Source: Tricholomella constricta (lineage: Eukaryota; Basidiomycota; Agaricomycetes; Agaricales; Lyophyllaceae). From it: DNA of 64,000 nt. The notes beneath the pieces are model-generated. The model saw only the letters and a program-made list of their open reading frames with translations. It ran no database searches and was not told the origin of the DNA. The first letter of the stretch is position 1; every line of letters starts with the position of its first letter. The DNA lies in contig JAACJP010000019.1 of the NCBI GenBank assembly GCA_013368375.1, positions 372,001-436,000 of the forward strand, given 5' to 3'. The position numbers and the translations under genes are program-made. Positions 20,129 to 31,039 of the stretch are shown piece after piece.

Positions 20129-20641
20129 ATGAACACACCCCACTTTCACAACCGTGAGTTCCCCATTCCAAGTATGTATATGTATTAACCACTCACCCAC
20201 GCCTTCTGTCATCTGCGCCCCCCTCCCCTCCTCCTTCGGCCTCCACAATTCACAGGAGGCGTAGAAGAAGCCGCGCGCGAGCTCTACGCCGTCGCCAACG
20301 CCTACTGCGCCAATACCGACGCCTCCATGTACCGTGCCCTGCAGGGCTACGACCGCCTCATGGATATGGAGGGCGCCGTGGACCCGCAGTTCATTGCACA
20401 GGTCAGGCGCAGTCGAATTTCGTGCTACCTTAGTTTGAGTGCGTCCTCCTCTTCCTTCTTCCTTCCTTCCGTGCTGATGTGCGCGGAAACCTTCTTTTTC
20501 ATAGAATTAATAGACGAAATAGAGAGAGACCTGGATTATGTGTTTGCTAACCCTGTCGTTCCCATCATCACCACGACGACGTCGACGATGTCGCCTCCCG
20601 CACAGAAGTGGCGCTCACGCCTCCGCTTTTGGCGTCCTTGA
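20129..20641 (+). CDS. Tandem small-protein family, copy 1
   Basis: Three exons, 20129-20153, 20256-20438 and 20505-20641; intron boundaries are GTGAGT...CACAG and GTGCGT...CATAG, identical in placement in all complete copies. The product is about 114 residues: a short N-terminus MNTPHFHN, a helical core (EEAARELYAVANAYC, YRALQGYDRLMDME, DPQFIAQVRRSRISCYLSL, LIDEIERDLDYVFANPVVP) and a Ser/Thr plus basic tail ending FWRP. The spacing of Ala/Tyr/Leu in paired helices is reminiscent of TPR-like helical hairpins, but no named family was recognised. Four related copies follow on the same strand. No signal peptide or membrane segment is visible. The tail is shorter than in copies 2 and 3 because of a frame difference near the end. 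Confidence 0.7.
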
Positions 20642-21062
20642 TTTCGACTCGGAGCACCTGAGTCGGTGGGGATCATTGTATAATTTCTTTATCTTTCTCC
20701 TAATGTACAGAACTCCTAATGTGTCTTACCTTATAATTGTTATACCTTATACAATGCATGATTTGCAGTGCATGCGACCCACTCGCTTTGCGCACCCCCT
20801 GATACTATGACATTCGCTATATGAAAGTCTCTGCGTACTGTAAACTTCCACATCCTCTCATATAGATCTCCACCCCCACCCGCCAAGTTAATCTACAGCA
20901 CAATCTTATCACTCCCGAGTCCACGTATGATTTATACATAAAGTATAACGTCTTGACCATGACCCCGTAATAATAGGGACCACCAAGCTTCGCGATCGCA
21001 CGACGCTCCATGCATCGCCGACCCACTCATACCTATCGCACCTCCACCCCCCAATATCACCC

Positions 21063-21070
21063 TATAAAAG
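21063..21070 (+). promoter_or_regulatory. TATA box of tandem family copy 2
   Basis: TATAAAAG lies 100 bp before the ATG at 21170, in a sequence that is otherwise non-coding. A comparable ATAAAAG lies at 23034-23040 before copy 5. Confidence 0.5.
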
Positions 21071-21169
21071 CGGCGCCCCGAGCCACAGAATCACAACGTT
21101 CTTCTCTCATCACATCCGAATCCCCCACAACCTTACCACACTGCACCTTACCACCCCACCCCACTGACA

Positions 21170-21699
21170 ATGAACACACCCCACTTCTACACCAACCGTG
21201 AGTTCCCCATTCCATGTATGTATTTCACTACTCACCCACGCCTTCTGTCTTCTCCCCCCTTCGGCCTCCACAATTCACAGGAGACGTAGAAGAAGCCGCG
21301 CGCGAGCTCTACGCCCTCGCCAACGAGCACTGCGTCAGAAATGACGCCTACCTGCACGTCGCCCTGCAGAGCTACGACCGCATCATCGAAATGGAGCCTG
21401 AGGGCGCCGCGGACCCGCAGTTCATTGCACAGGTCAGGCGCAGTCGGATTTCGTGCTACCTTCGTTTGAGTGCGTCCTCCTCTCCCTTCTTCCTTCCTTC
21501 CGTACTGATGTGCGCGGAAATCTTCTTTTTCATAGACTTGGAAGACAAAGCAGAGAGGGAGTTGGATTATATGCTTGCTAACCCCGTGCCCATCATCTCC
21601 ACATTGACCTTGACGTCGACAACGTCACCTCCCACACAGAAGTGGCCCTCACGCCTTCGGCGTTGGGCGTCCTTCAGTTCGACTCGGCATAGTACCTGA
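21170..21699 (+). CDS. Tandem small-protein family, copy 2
   Basis: Exons 21170-21197, 21281-21469 and 21536-21699; phases agree throughout. The product of about 126 residues has MNTPHFYTN, then EEAARELYALANEHC, VALQSYDRIIEMEPEGAADP, QFIAQVRRSRISCYLRL, LEDKAERELDYMLANPVP and a tail rich in Thr/Ser then Arg/Trp (RLRRWASFSSTRHST). The second exon has two residues more than copies 1 and 3 (EPEG). The nucleotide sequence around both introns and the first exon is nearly the same as in copies 1 and 3, indicating recent duplication. Function unknown; it may be a TPR-like helical adaptor, which is inference only. Confidence 0.75.
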
Positions 21700-21955
21700 G
21701 TCGATGGGGATCATTGTATAATTTCTTTATCTTCCTCCTAATGTACAGAACTCTTAATGTGTCTTACCTTATGATTCTAATATATTTAATTTAAGTATGG
21801 TGTGCAGTGCGACTCACCCCCTAATGACATCCTATTTGTTATATGAAAGCCCTCGCGGATAGTAAGCTTTCACATCCCTCTCTCTTACAACCTCCATACC
21901 CCCATCGGCCAAGTTAATCTACCACACCGCACCTTACCACCCCGCCCCACTGACC

Positions 21956-22501
21956 ATGAACACACCCCACTTTCCCAATCGTGAGTTCCCCATTCCAAGT
22001 ATGTATTGTTCACCACTCACCCACGCCGTCTGTCTTCTTCCCCCCCTCTTTTGGCCTCCACAATTCACAGGAGCTGTAGAAGGAGTCGCGCGTAAGCTCT
22101 ACGCCCTCTCTAACGACCACTGCACGAGAACCGACGCCTCCCTGTACCGCGCCCTGCAGTACTACGACCGCCTCATGGAAATGGAAAGCGCCGCGGACCC
22201 GCAGTTCATTGCACAGGTCAGGCGCAGTCGGATTTCGTGCTACCTTCGTTTGAGTGCGTCCTCCTCCTTCTTCCTCCTTCTTCCTTCGGGAGTCCTTCCT
22301 GCCGTGCTGATATGCGCGGAAACATTCTTTTTCATAGACTTGATAGACGAAATAGACAGAGAGATGGATTATATGTTTACCAACCCCGTCGTTCCCCTCA
22401 TCACTGCAACTTCGACGTCGACGACGTCACCTCCCGCACAGAAGTGGCGCTCAAACCTCCGGCGTTTCGCGTCCTTGATTTCGGCTCGGAGCAGGGCCTG
22501 A
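21956..22501 (+). CDS. Tandem small-protein family, copy 3
   Basis: Exons 21956-21980, 22071-22253 and 22338-22501. The product of about 123 residues has MNTPHFPN, VEGVARKLYALSNDHC, YRALQYYDRLMEMESAADP, QFIAQVRRSRISCYLRL, LIDEIDREMDYMFTNPVVP, and the tail QKWRSNLRRFASLISARSRA. The second intron carries about 18 bp extra relative to copies 1 and 2. All splice sites, phases and the 3' flank (GAGTCGGTGGGGACCATTG) are conserved with the other copies. The conservation of frame over three exons in copies 1-3 indicates that these are genuine genes under constraint and not random frames. Confidence 0.75.
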   Translation: MNTPHFPNREFPIPSMYCSPLTHAVCLLPPLFWPPQFTGAVEGVARKLYALSNDHCTRTDASLYRALQYYDRLMEMESAADPQFIAQVRRSRISCYLRLSASSSFFLLLPSGVLPAVLICAETFFFIDLIDEIDREMDYMFTNPVVPLITATSTSTTSPPAQKWRSNLRRFASLISARSRA

Positions 22502-22717
22502 GTCGGTGGGGACCATTGTATAATTTCCTTATCTTTCTCATAATGTACAAAACTCCTAATGTGCTCACCATATATTTGTGATATCCTATTTAATGCATGT
22601 TTCGCAGTGCATGCGACCTACTCACTTTGCGCATACACCCCTCAATATCATCATATTTCGCTATATGAAAGTCTCTGCTCACTGTAAACTTCAACCCTCG
22701 CCGAATCCTACTGCGGC

Positions 22718-22873
22718 ATGAGAGAGCTGGATTATTTGCTTGCTAACCCCGTCTTGCCTACTATCGCGACGACTCAGACGCCGCAGCGGCGTTTCGCACA
22801 GAAATGGCGCTCCCGCCTCCTCCGACGCTGGGCGTCCTTCGATTTCAATTCGACTCGGCGTAGTACATCCTGA
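22718..22873 (+). pseudogene. Tandem small-protein family, copy 4 (only the last exon remains)
   Basis: A 52-codon frame matches only exon 3 of its neighbours: RELDYLLANPVLP, a Thr/Gln stretch, then QKWRSRLLRRWASFDF and TRRST. Upstream, promoter-like sequence shared with other copies (ATATGAAAGTCTCTGCTCACTG) joins the exon directly, so exons 1 and 2 and both introns were deleted. An ATG at 22718 could start a short peptide, but this is best read as a deletion relic. The 3' flank is conserved. Confidence 0.65.
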
Positions 22874-23149
22874 GTCGGTGGGGACCATTGTATAACTCAT
22901 TTCTCATTTTTTTTCATCTTCCTGTGGCTGAAAATGTACGGAAACTCCTAATGTGTCTTACCTTTCAATTGTATCTGGTTTATAGAGCATGCGACCCACT
23001 CATCCACCCCCTAATGTCATCCTATTTCCCACATAAAAGCCTTCGTGAAATGTATAAGCTTCCATATCCCTCTCCCTTACAACCCCCACGCCCATCCTCC
23101 CCCCACCGACTGGGAATAGCACAGGAATTCTCCTTATCATCCCCACGCA

Positions 23150-23583
23150 ATGCCGGTCGACAAGCTCCGCGAAGCCTACAACCTCGCACACGCGATCGCA
23201 GCACACGGCGACCTGCACGTCGCGCTCACCGCCTACAGCAAGATCATCACCGCGCTCGAGGTCGAGGTCGAGGTCGAGCAGGATCACCACCTCCGCACCC
23301 GCCTCCGCACCCGCCTCCGCACCCGCACGCGCGCAAGGGACCCGGGCCTGATCAGGCAAGCAAGACGCTGTCGGATATCGTGTTACCTCCGTCTGAGTGC
23401 GTCCTCCCCCCAAAACAAGAAAGAGAGAAACTACTAATTCTTTGTTTGCGGGGTTTGGGAATAGATATGATGGATGAAGCGGAGAGGGAGCTTGATTATA
23501 TGCTGCAGAACCCTGCCCCCGCGTCGGCCCCGGCACTCACTGAGCGCCGCCATTCGGACGGTGAAGGAAAGACCTGGACTTGA
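23150..23583 (+). CDS. Tandem small-protein family, divergent copy 5
   Basis: Two exons, 23150-23396 and 23465-23583. The first short exon of copies 1-3 is missing; the gene starts at MPVDKLREAYNLAHAIAAHG, followed by VALTAYSKIITALE. An insertion of simple repeats then encodes VEVEVE and three LRTR units plus TRTRARD, before the conserved DPGLIRQARRCRISCYLRL, the conserved intron, and MMDEAERELDYMLQNPAP. The tail differs from its paralogues (RRHSDGEGKTWT). GC content is higher than in copies 1-3, and the hexamer GAGGTC and the 12-mer CGCACCCGCCTC are repeated in tandem, so this part is prone to slippage. The conserved residues outside the repeats argue for a functional but older copy. Confidence 0.65.
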
Positions 23584-24856
23584 TGAAGGGTTGGGATGGC
23601 TCCTGCGCACTGTATGGCATGTAGCATGTAGCCTCGATGCTTTGTTTCATTATTGATGTAACAGTTTTCCGTTGTCGATGGCTGATTTCAACCCGTATCG
23701 CTGCTAGAAATCGAATATGTTGATTCTAACGTCAGGCGAGGGCAAAGTCCTGTTGATGCGTAGCTTGTCGATGAGACGAAACGGGGTGCCAGTGCTGAGC
23801 TGCGCTGAAAGATTGAACGAACAGTATCGCGATAGCGTGGTGTGACCAGAGAACAAGCATGATACGAGACGACAGGCTCGCGAAGACGTAAAGCAGCGAG
23901 AACTAGACAGCAGGCAGGTTAAAAGTTACACTTAGGGTTCCGCGTTCGAGGTCCTCCTAGATCTGGACTCTGTACATCGTGGAGGCAGAAGTAACAGGCT
24001 CTTCGATGATGAGATAACGAGATTGAGAGAACTCTTCAGAGTGTGTACGTAGCATTTTCGGGGTTCGAAGATCTGGCAACCATGTGTGCGCGCGCGGGAG
24101 GGCGACGTTGACACGTACAGGAAGTGGTCTGCGGTCTGGGTCAAGAGGCCTAGAAGTAGAAAGACGAAGACCTTGGCGGGTCTGAGCTTGAGCGTTCTCT
24201 GCTGTGTATCTGGCGCGGTTCAGACGATCGGGAAGGGGTGAAGGCAGCTTGCATTTCCTGGGCAGGGCGCCTCGTTCTCGTTCCATCATCTAAGTGAAGG
24301 CGGTGGTGTGCGGTGGGGGGGACCCAGTGTCAATGGAGATAACGAAGTTGCGATACAATTGTTCCGAAAGGACGCGACGTTGACAGAGTGTGAGAGGCAC
24401 CGCCGCCGCACAGGGGCTTTCCCGGCACGCACGTATCAAATCGCCGTCGTGCGAGCCTCGAGGTCGAGTCTAGGAACTTAGAGGGTGCGTGTTATATTTA
24501 GAGTTTGGTCATGATCGTTGTCGATTGGTTCCGCGGACGCGGGAGAGCCCGGAGATAATTGAAAATATTGTCATATAGCAGGGATCCGGGTGGGGCTCGG
24601 AGTATCGAGTCGCCGAGAAAATTGCAATGGCAAGCTTGAAAAAAAAACATGATTTGATATTGGAAAGGGCGAGGTCGACGTGGTGAATCTAGGGATGGAG
24701 GACAGGGCTGGGATAAAATGGAAGAAGTGGCGCCACGAGTATAAAAGGGAGATTACGTCAGGTGGGGATCAACTTTTGCTTCTTTCCATGCAGAAGTGAG
24801 ACAATACGCGGTGAGACAGCTACACAGCACGTCGTCGGACGAGAATCAAGTCCAAC
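23584..24856. other. Intergenic; one doubtful minus-strand frame
   Basis: About 1.27 kb with no convincing gene. A minus-strand frame of 110 codons (23957-24289) starting MMERERGALPRK lacks recognised motifs and has unremarkable composition, so it is not called. The right end is the promoter of the membrane protein gene: a TATA-like GTATAAAAGG (24739-24748) lies about 110 bp before the ATG at 24857. Confidence 0.4.
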
Positions 24857-26839
24857 ATGTCTAGCAGCGGTGAGTGGAAGCCTTTTCTGTATTCAGTCCG
24901 GGAGGAGGGAGGGATAAACTTGCTGCCGCAGCATGATCGGCGCCTAACGCTAGCCACGCGCTGACGTCGTTTTTTACACCACTTCTTCCTTGCTTCTCCT
25001 CGTTGTCTATCCTCTTGTCTCTCTTCTGCTCTACTCCACCTTTCCTTTTGTAATGGCAGCCACTCAGACCAGCACATCTGGCCTTGTTCCCCCGCCGAAC
25101 ACCACCTCGGTGACTTCAACTGGTGCTCCATCTTCCCCCCTTCATGTCTTCATCGTCCACCTCCTCCACTTCCTCCTCCCTCCTCCCCACCTCTTCTTCT
25201 TCTTCCTCTCTCGCGATCTCATCAGAACCAACTGACTTATCCACCTCTTCCTCTTTCACAGGCCCTACCTCTGCGCCAACCATCGCTCCTCCCACCAGCG
25301 CGCCGCCCACGAGCCCGCCCTCCTCATCCCCAACGACCACCACTCCCTCATCATCCTCAACTACCACCCCTCCTTCATCAAGCGACACCTCCTCCCCTCC
25401 CTCGTCGACGCCCACCTCGACTGAAACAACACAAATTTCGACCACCACCGAGACTACATCGGAATCACACACCTCCGTGCTCACAACTCCCAGCACCTCC
25501 GTGATCCAGACCACCTCCGTGTACGCACCCCGATCTCCATCGTTTGCATTATTTTTCTAACCTCCTACAGCGGCACCTCGGATGGCGTGATATACACCAC
25601 CGTCATTCAGATGACAACGACACTTGCTCCCGGCAGCATGGTCACCGTGCCTCCCGCGAACAACCAGTCGGGAGGAGCAAATGTAGGCGCGATCGTGGGT
25701 GGAGTCGTTGGAGGTGCGCGTCATTCTGTCTCCCAAAAATCCTTATCCGAAGCGTCATCGCAATCCACCCTTGACATTTAATTACGTTCAACGCGCCACT
25801 TTCTTTTTCTTTTACTCCCCCAAGATCCCGCGATCGAATCCCACTCCCTAGCGTTCTTTTATTCTCACATTGACTCCACCTCCATAACTTCCTAAACTCG
25901 AACTAACTCATCTTTGCATTAGGCGTCGGCGGTGCCCTCCTCCTCCTTCTCCTCCTCCTCTTCGCGCTCCGCCGGCGCAAGCGGAATCGCGAAAAGCTCA
26001 TGTTCGACGGCAACTTTGACCCCGCGCGCGTCGTCCCCGCCACCGCCCCCAACATCACCCTCGACGACGACGACCTCCTCAACGACGACGGTATGGGCGG
26101 ACGCCTTGGCTCGGGCGTAGGAGGCGTCGTGTCACCGTTCAATGTGCCGCCGTCGCATGCACATACTGATATGTCAACCAGTCCGACGGCCCCGGGGAGT
26201 CCGGAGATGCGTCAGCATCATGCGTTGGCAGGGGTTGGGGTGGGTGCGGCGTACCCGCAGCAGCAATATGGGGAGCAGTACGGGTACCCCGCGCAACAGC
26301 AGCAGGGGGGTTATTACCCGTACCCCGGCGGTGACCCGAACGCACCACCGCAAATGCAGCAGCAGCAGCAGCACCTCCCGAACCCGTACGGGCCCTACTC
26401 TCCACCGGGCTCGGACGCAGGCACGGGCTCGAGTGGGAGCGGGTACGCGTACCATGGGATGCAGCCGCAGAACCCGCAGGGGCAGGGGTACCCGGGCATG
26501 GGCGTGGTGGCGGGCGCAGTAGGGACGGGGAGTGGGAGCGTGTCGAGCCAGGGACAGAGTGGGAGGAGCGCGAAGGAGAGGGAGGCGTTTGCGGGGAGGA
26601 GGGTTGCGAACCCGACTCCGACGCCGGATGGAGAGGGAAGTGCGGGAGTGGGAGGATCTGGGGCTGGAGGGGTGGGGGTGGATGAGGAGAGGCGGACGGC
26701 GTATTTGAGGAGTGGGCCGATTGTGCATCGGGATGGGGGAAGGGTTGATGGGACGCATGGGGAGGAGGAGGAACATGGGGAGGAGCAGGCGGAGATTCCG
26801 CCGACTTATGATAGTTTGCCGGTGGCGGAGAGACGGTGA
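24857..26839 (+). CDS. Ser/Thr-rich single-pass membrane protein with cytoplasmic PPxY motif (Mid2/WSC-like architecture)
   Basis: Exons proposed: 24857-24869, 25060-25122, 25262-25520, 25571-25713 and 25923-26839, phases consistent. Order of the product: a short N-terminus without clear signal peptide; about 120 residues of Ser/Thr/Pro-rich ectodomain (likely O-mannosylated); a transmembrane segment interrupted by the last intron (GAIVGGVVGG then VGGALLLLLLLLFAL); a stop-transfer cluster RRRKRNR; and a long cytoplasmic tail with GlnTyrGly-rich low complexity and the ending EIPPTYDSLPVAERR. This is the layout of fungal cell-wall stress sensors and related Ser/Thr-rich membrane proteins. PPTY is a PPxY motif, a docking site for WW-domain ubiquitin ligases (Rsp5/Nedd4), suggesting regulated endocytosis. 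The N-terminal exon structure is the weakest part; a 190-bp first intron is assumed. Confidence 0.65.
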
Positions 26840-27655
26840 GGTGGTTGAGGTTTGGAGGGGAAGAAAGGAAGATGAAAAAAAAATTGAATGTGGATGAATG
26901 AATGAATGAATGGTTGGGGGCGCGCGCGCGCTGCGCTGGTCGCGGCTGTGGCTGTGGAGGGGGCAGGAGGAGGGGGAGGAAATGAAAAGAAAGGAAGGAA
27001 GAAAGGAAGAGAATCATGCATCGTAAATCGCAGAGCGATGAACGATCCAAGGCGACGTCTGGCCGCCCCCCCCTCCTCCCCTCCAGTTAACTTTTACGCC
27101 CCCCTCCACCCTTACGTTATTCATCCTTCGTTCTTCGCCGCTTGACTTTTTAACATGCATTCCGACTCGAACTCGAATTTGGTGCTTTGTGCGCCTCGTC
27201 CATCCCCAGCCCACCCCACCCCAGCTCGATGCATCCTAACCCCAACCTCAACCTAACCACGATTACGCCCAGGATAGGATCGACGACCCCCCCCTAGTTC
27301 TTAGTTCTTAGTTCTAGTTATGAAGTTGTACATTTGTTTTCTAACGTATAGATAACGTGTATATAGTAGCTACGTCTCTTCACTTGCTGATTCGTTTCTG
27401 TTGCCTCGTTTCGTTTCGTTTCGTTTCGGTGCTATGGAAATCTTAGTTCTTTTTCAATGAATGATGACTGCTGAAGCTCTGAAGCTTGAAGGTGGGAGAA
27501 CGGTGAAGAAACCAGCACCTCTAGTTTTGTCGTACACATCGATTCGCCTCCCGAGTCGTCGCGGAACAACGACCAAATAAGTGCCCTCCTCGAACGCCAT
27601 GCAGTTCCGGTATATATAACAGAACATATACAAGGGTTGAACGTTGAACGGCCGG
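26840..27655. other. Intergenic with simple repeats
   Basis: 3' flank of the membrane protein gene followed by non-coding sequence. It contains (GAAT) repeats at about 26893-26911, a GCGCGCGCGC run near 26921, purine-rich GGAGG/GAAGG tracts, repeated TTAGTTC at 27298-27320 and (TCGTT) repeats at 27408-27427. Frames here (26806-27145 on both strands) are low-complexity shadows. Confidence 0.6.
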
Positions 27656-27818
27656 GGTACTCAAGCAAACTGCAACCGCTCCTCCGTCAACCCAGGCTGC
27701 AGCTCCCGCGCATCAAACCCAGGGTCCCACGCGCTCTGATACACGCCCAGAACGTTCCACCTAAGATTCACCCGCGCCCTCCCCCGGGCCCCTTCTGACG
27801 CCCTGGGCGACTGCGACT

Positions 27819-27849
<31 letters not shown>

Positions 27850-29173
27850 ACTGGGACCAGAGGTTGAGCCCGATGAGGTTTGAGCCGCGCACGTTCAGAA
27901 TTCCTGGGGGGGATCGGAAAGGGCGGTTTGGTATCCTATGTGGGGGACGTATTTCCCGTATTGGTATCTGCGAAAGTTGATTCGACTCATCAGTAAAGTT
28001 GGGTTGAAAGTGGCGCAACAAAAAGAAATGGAAAGGAGAGAGGGGGGGTGGTATTTACCCATTCACATAGATCTGACTTCCCGCGAGTGCACTCAGGACG
28101 AGCTGCAAAGCCGCGTCGAACCCTTCTGGGAGGTAGATATCGGAGGTCGCGCGGAAGAACCCGATGGTCCCCCCCCCTCCACGCCGCCCCCCGCCTCCGA
28201 GTCCGAGTCCGAGTCGAGGAGGAGGGGGAACGCAGGACCCACTGCGAGTCGTCGAAGCCGGGAAGATGCCACCCCAAGCGCTCGGCGTGCAGCCCGCCCT
28301 CGGCAATGATGCCCCGCACGGGATCGAGAGCGTTGCTCTGCCCGCCTGCGTTCCCCGCTAGCGTCCACTTGGAGAACTTCACGGTGGAGGTGTCTGTGTT
28401 GTTGTTGTTGTTTGTGGTGGAGGAGACGAGAGAGGCGCCTAAGATCCCGCGCGGGCGAAGCGCGTCTGCGCGCTGGTCGTGCCCGGAGTGGTCCATGACG
28501 ACGGTGAGGACGTTCTCTCCTCCCTGAGCGTCGCGTTGGGGAAAGGGAGGGTGAGGCTCCCCGAAGCAGCACCCGCATTCCCGGGGAAGCTGCCGATGTA
28601 CGCGCCGTTAAGCCACGCAGACCAGCAAAAGGCAGTCCCGCCTTGCACGTTCAATGTCGCTGCAGAGGCGCTGCTGCCGGTGAAGCGGCCGCGGAAGATC
28701 TGGACCCCGGTGTGGAACCCGTAGTCGTCGGCGTATAATACAGGCAGCGTCTGCGGCTTCGTAGGGTTGGGTGTGGTGGTGTGGTCGGCGACGACCCACG
28801 CTGAGTCGTCGTACGCCAAGTGTCGTTCTGGCAGGGCGTCCGAGTCGGAGTATTTCCAGTTTGAGAGTGAGAGTGTGAGGGATTTTTGGAAGGTTGCGGC
28901 GTCGAGTTTTGGTTTGGCGAGATGAGCTTTGAGGGTGCCGTATGATGTCTTTTGTGTGGAGATTGTTTTGCCGTTCCATTGGATTTTGGTTACCTTTGAG
29001 GGGGCGAAGATCTCGAGAACAGTGGCCCCGTCGAGGTCACCAGCTACGACTGCAGTCGAGTCCGAGATTGCGAGGGACCACACGAGGTAAGGGCCCGTCA
29101 CGAACACCACCTCGTCCGGAGAAACGATAGGATCATTGCTGAGGCTTGGAGCCCAGAACCGATACGCAAACAT
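27656..29173 (-). pseudogene. GH35 beta-galactosidase, 5'-truncated pseudogene copy
   Basis: Corresponds to the last ~1.5 kb of the complete gene at 56404-60436, with the same strand and the same final intron, so it arose by DNA-level duplication and not by reverse transcription. It begins within the large exon ([20 protein letters not shown]) at about 29170 and contains [35 protein letters not shown] and [17 protein letters not shown]. Near 28525 four bases are missing relative to the parent (LREEGENV becomes LREERTSS), shifting the frame; further shifts occur in the Ser-rich segment near 28200 and in the last exon, where the Ser-Gln repeat is of different length. The catalytic N-terminal half with both glutamates is absent. 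It is not functional. Confidence 0.85.
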
Positions 29174-29313
29174 TCAAGTGGAGTTTACCCTTTGTGATGG
29201 CAGCCATGTCTGTGATGCGAGCAATGAGGCTATTGGAAATTTATTTCATGAGGATTGAGATATTGAACGACCGGATCAGGACAATAAGTTACAAAGAGAG
29301 TGACTACTTTTCT

Positions 29314-30543
29314 CTATTCCGCTGAATACAGATCAGTCACGGTGGGCTTCAGCTGAAGCAATCGTCAGTGTCCATAACGAGCAGATAATATATGTGAGCT
29401 TACTTACCCATTCACAAAGGAGCAGCAAAATCACACGTAACTCCTTGTCGGATCTCTCTATGGATTCTCTGCTCAGAGCAATGCCCATAAGCGGTTCATA
29501 GTATGTCAGTGTCTCGTTTTGCTCCTTCAAGATGTAGAACTTCCATTTCTCCCCATCAGATAGACAGAAACGGACCTCCGAAAGGCTGGAATGCAAAGCT
29601 TAAATTAAGAAGTAAAGCAGGCAGCGTTGACATACCCTGCATTCTTCAGTGCCGCAATTGCTTGACTGACGGCTTCCGGGCTATAGGAGCCGACGCCATC
29701 TTCTTTCTGGTGTTTGGCTTCACATACGTACATCTGTCTTGTCGCAGTATTAACTGTGTGGAAGTTGCCCACACCCGGGTAAAGCATCGTTGCTGAGAAG
29801 GCCGGTCAAGCTATTTTCGAAACAAACATGATTCATCTAACTCACCTCTGTTGTCCTCCGTATTTTCGTACTCGAAAATAGCATAATCGATACTGCCACT
29901 CAACCACAATTTATATTCCGAAACAGGGTCAACGATGTGAACCCCCGCTCCTGGATCAATCTTCATATCTGGATAGATAGCAACGCTTCTCTCAGTGGTC
30001 GACATGATCTCCACTAACGCAAACAGTACTGCGTCAATGATCATGCGAAAAGCTCGCTCATACTAGAGCAAATAGTTGCTGAGACGACTGGGCACGAAGG
30101 TGAGAATCAATGGGAGACATACAGCGATGTTAATGTGTGCATAGATCTTCTTGACTCGGGAGTATAGATCCAAAACTATTGTCTCAGCCTCTGCGTTCGT
30201 TTTCAGCGCCTCCGTTAACTCGGATAATTTCGCATAATTGATAGTGAGTGGTTTCCAGATGACGCCAGCCGCCTTGAGGTCTTGTTCCGAGACCTCTGAG
30301 AAAGTCTGTAGCTTTGTTAGTGACTGCACATGACAATAGGAACATGCAGCGTACTAGATCTATGTTACCCTCTAAGATGCCCTCTAGCGCAAGGACATGG
30401 TCGGATACAAATGGTTGTACCTGTGCCTCATTTCTTTTTTCAATCCCATCCAAGTCGTCCTTGAGAGCATCGAGACGATTCAGCGCCATCCACACTCGCG
30501 ACTGCGGGCTGCATTTGCGCCTATGATCAATTTCCTTGAACAT
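29314..30543 (-). pseudogene. PD-(D/E)XK nuclease-like gene, copy X, with one nonsense codon
   Basis: Multi-exon gene from ATG 30543 (MFKEIDHRRKC) to TAG 29314-29316 (LKPTVTDLYSAE). First intron 30306-30354 has GTACGC, branch CACTAAC and CTACAG. An N-terminal helical part (LNRLDALKDDLDGIEKR, then SEVSEQDLKAAGVIWKPL) is followed by EIMSTTERSVAIYPDM, LSGSIDYAIFEYEN and YVCEAKHQ, then SPEAVSQAIAALK and VRFCLSDGEKWKFYILK. The Asp in GSIDYA and the Glu-x-Lys in CEAKHQ have the order and context of a PD-(D/E)XK nuclease core, as seen in fungal proteins related to Crinkler/RHS-type effectors; this assignment is inference. TAG at 30063-30065 replaces the Gln codon found in copy Y (YLL-stop-YE against YLLQHE). 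All other parts look intact, so inactivation is recent. Confidence 0.55.
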
Positions 30544-31039
30544 GATGATATGGAGATGAGGGTGGTGGCTGAAGCGCTGAGCGCTGAGCACTCAGACAAA
30601 GCACATGACGTCACTCCTACTGACGCTCAAATTCAGATGAGGGTGCACGAAATTCAGAGAAAATTTGGGGAACAGATTCCAAAGCTCCGCCGCGAAATCC
30701 TAACTCCCGAGATCGCTGAGCAGGAACCTCCGCACTGTTAATCGAGCTCAGGCGTGTTCGGCGGGGAACTCGGACTCGAGGTATATTTCAGTACTTGGTA
30801 TAAGTTAGCTGGTACTTGATAAGAGTGGGTCGTCGATGCCCAGAGCATCGTGTGATCGTGATACTGATCCCAACTATCAGGGGATATGATGGAGACATAA
30901 GTTTAGATGCTTAATATGTCGCAATTCACTGTACAAAGGCGATCCCTTCGTAAGAAATTGCATCTCAACCTCGAAAGGTGCCAGAGGGCTAAATGACAAG
31001 TAAACTAGTGTGTCCAAATGCTGTTGACAAAAGTTAAGG
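30544..31039. other. Intergenic, promoter side of copy X
   Basis: The first ~90 bp share sequence with the region just upstream of copy Y (around 33440-33505), so the duplication included the promoter. The plus-strand frame 30397-30741 is antisense to copy X in its first half and is not accepted. Nothing else was recognised. Confidence 0.45.

Noticed and set aside
25123..25560. Start of the membrane protein at the Ser-rich frame beginning 25123
   Set aside because: That frame has no ATG with upstream support and needs the region 25123-25261, which is better removed as an intron (GTGCTC...TTTCACAG) that keeps the frame from 25060-25122.
26139..27050. Pro/His/Ser-rich minus-strand frame of 303 codons
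   Set aside because: Antisense of the low-complexity tail of the membrane protein and of its purine-rich 3' flank.
27938..28527. Plus-strand frames across the GH35 pseudogene
   Set aside because: Antisense shadows of GC-rich former coding sequence.
30397..30741. Plus-strand frame of 114 codons upstream of and antisense to PD-(D/E)XK copy X
   Set aside because: First half is antisense to a conserved exon; the rest has no homologous counterpart near copy Y.
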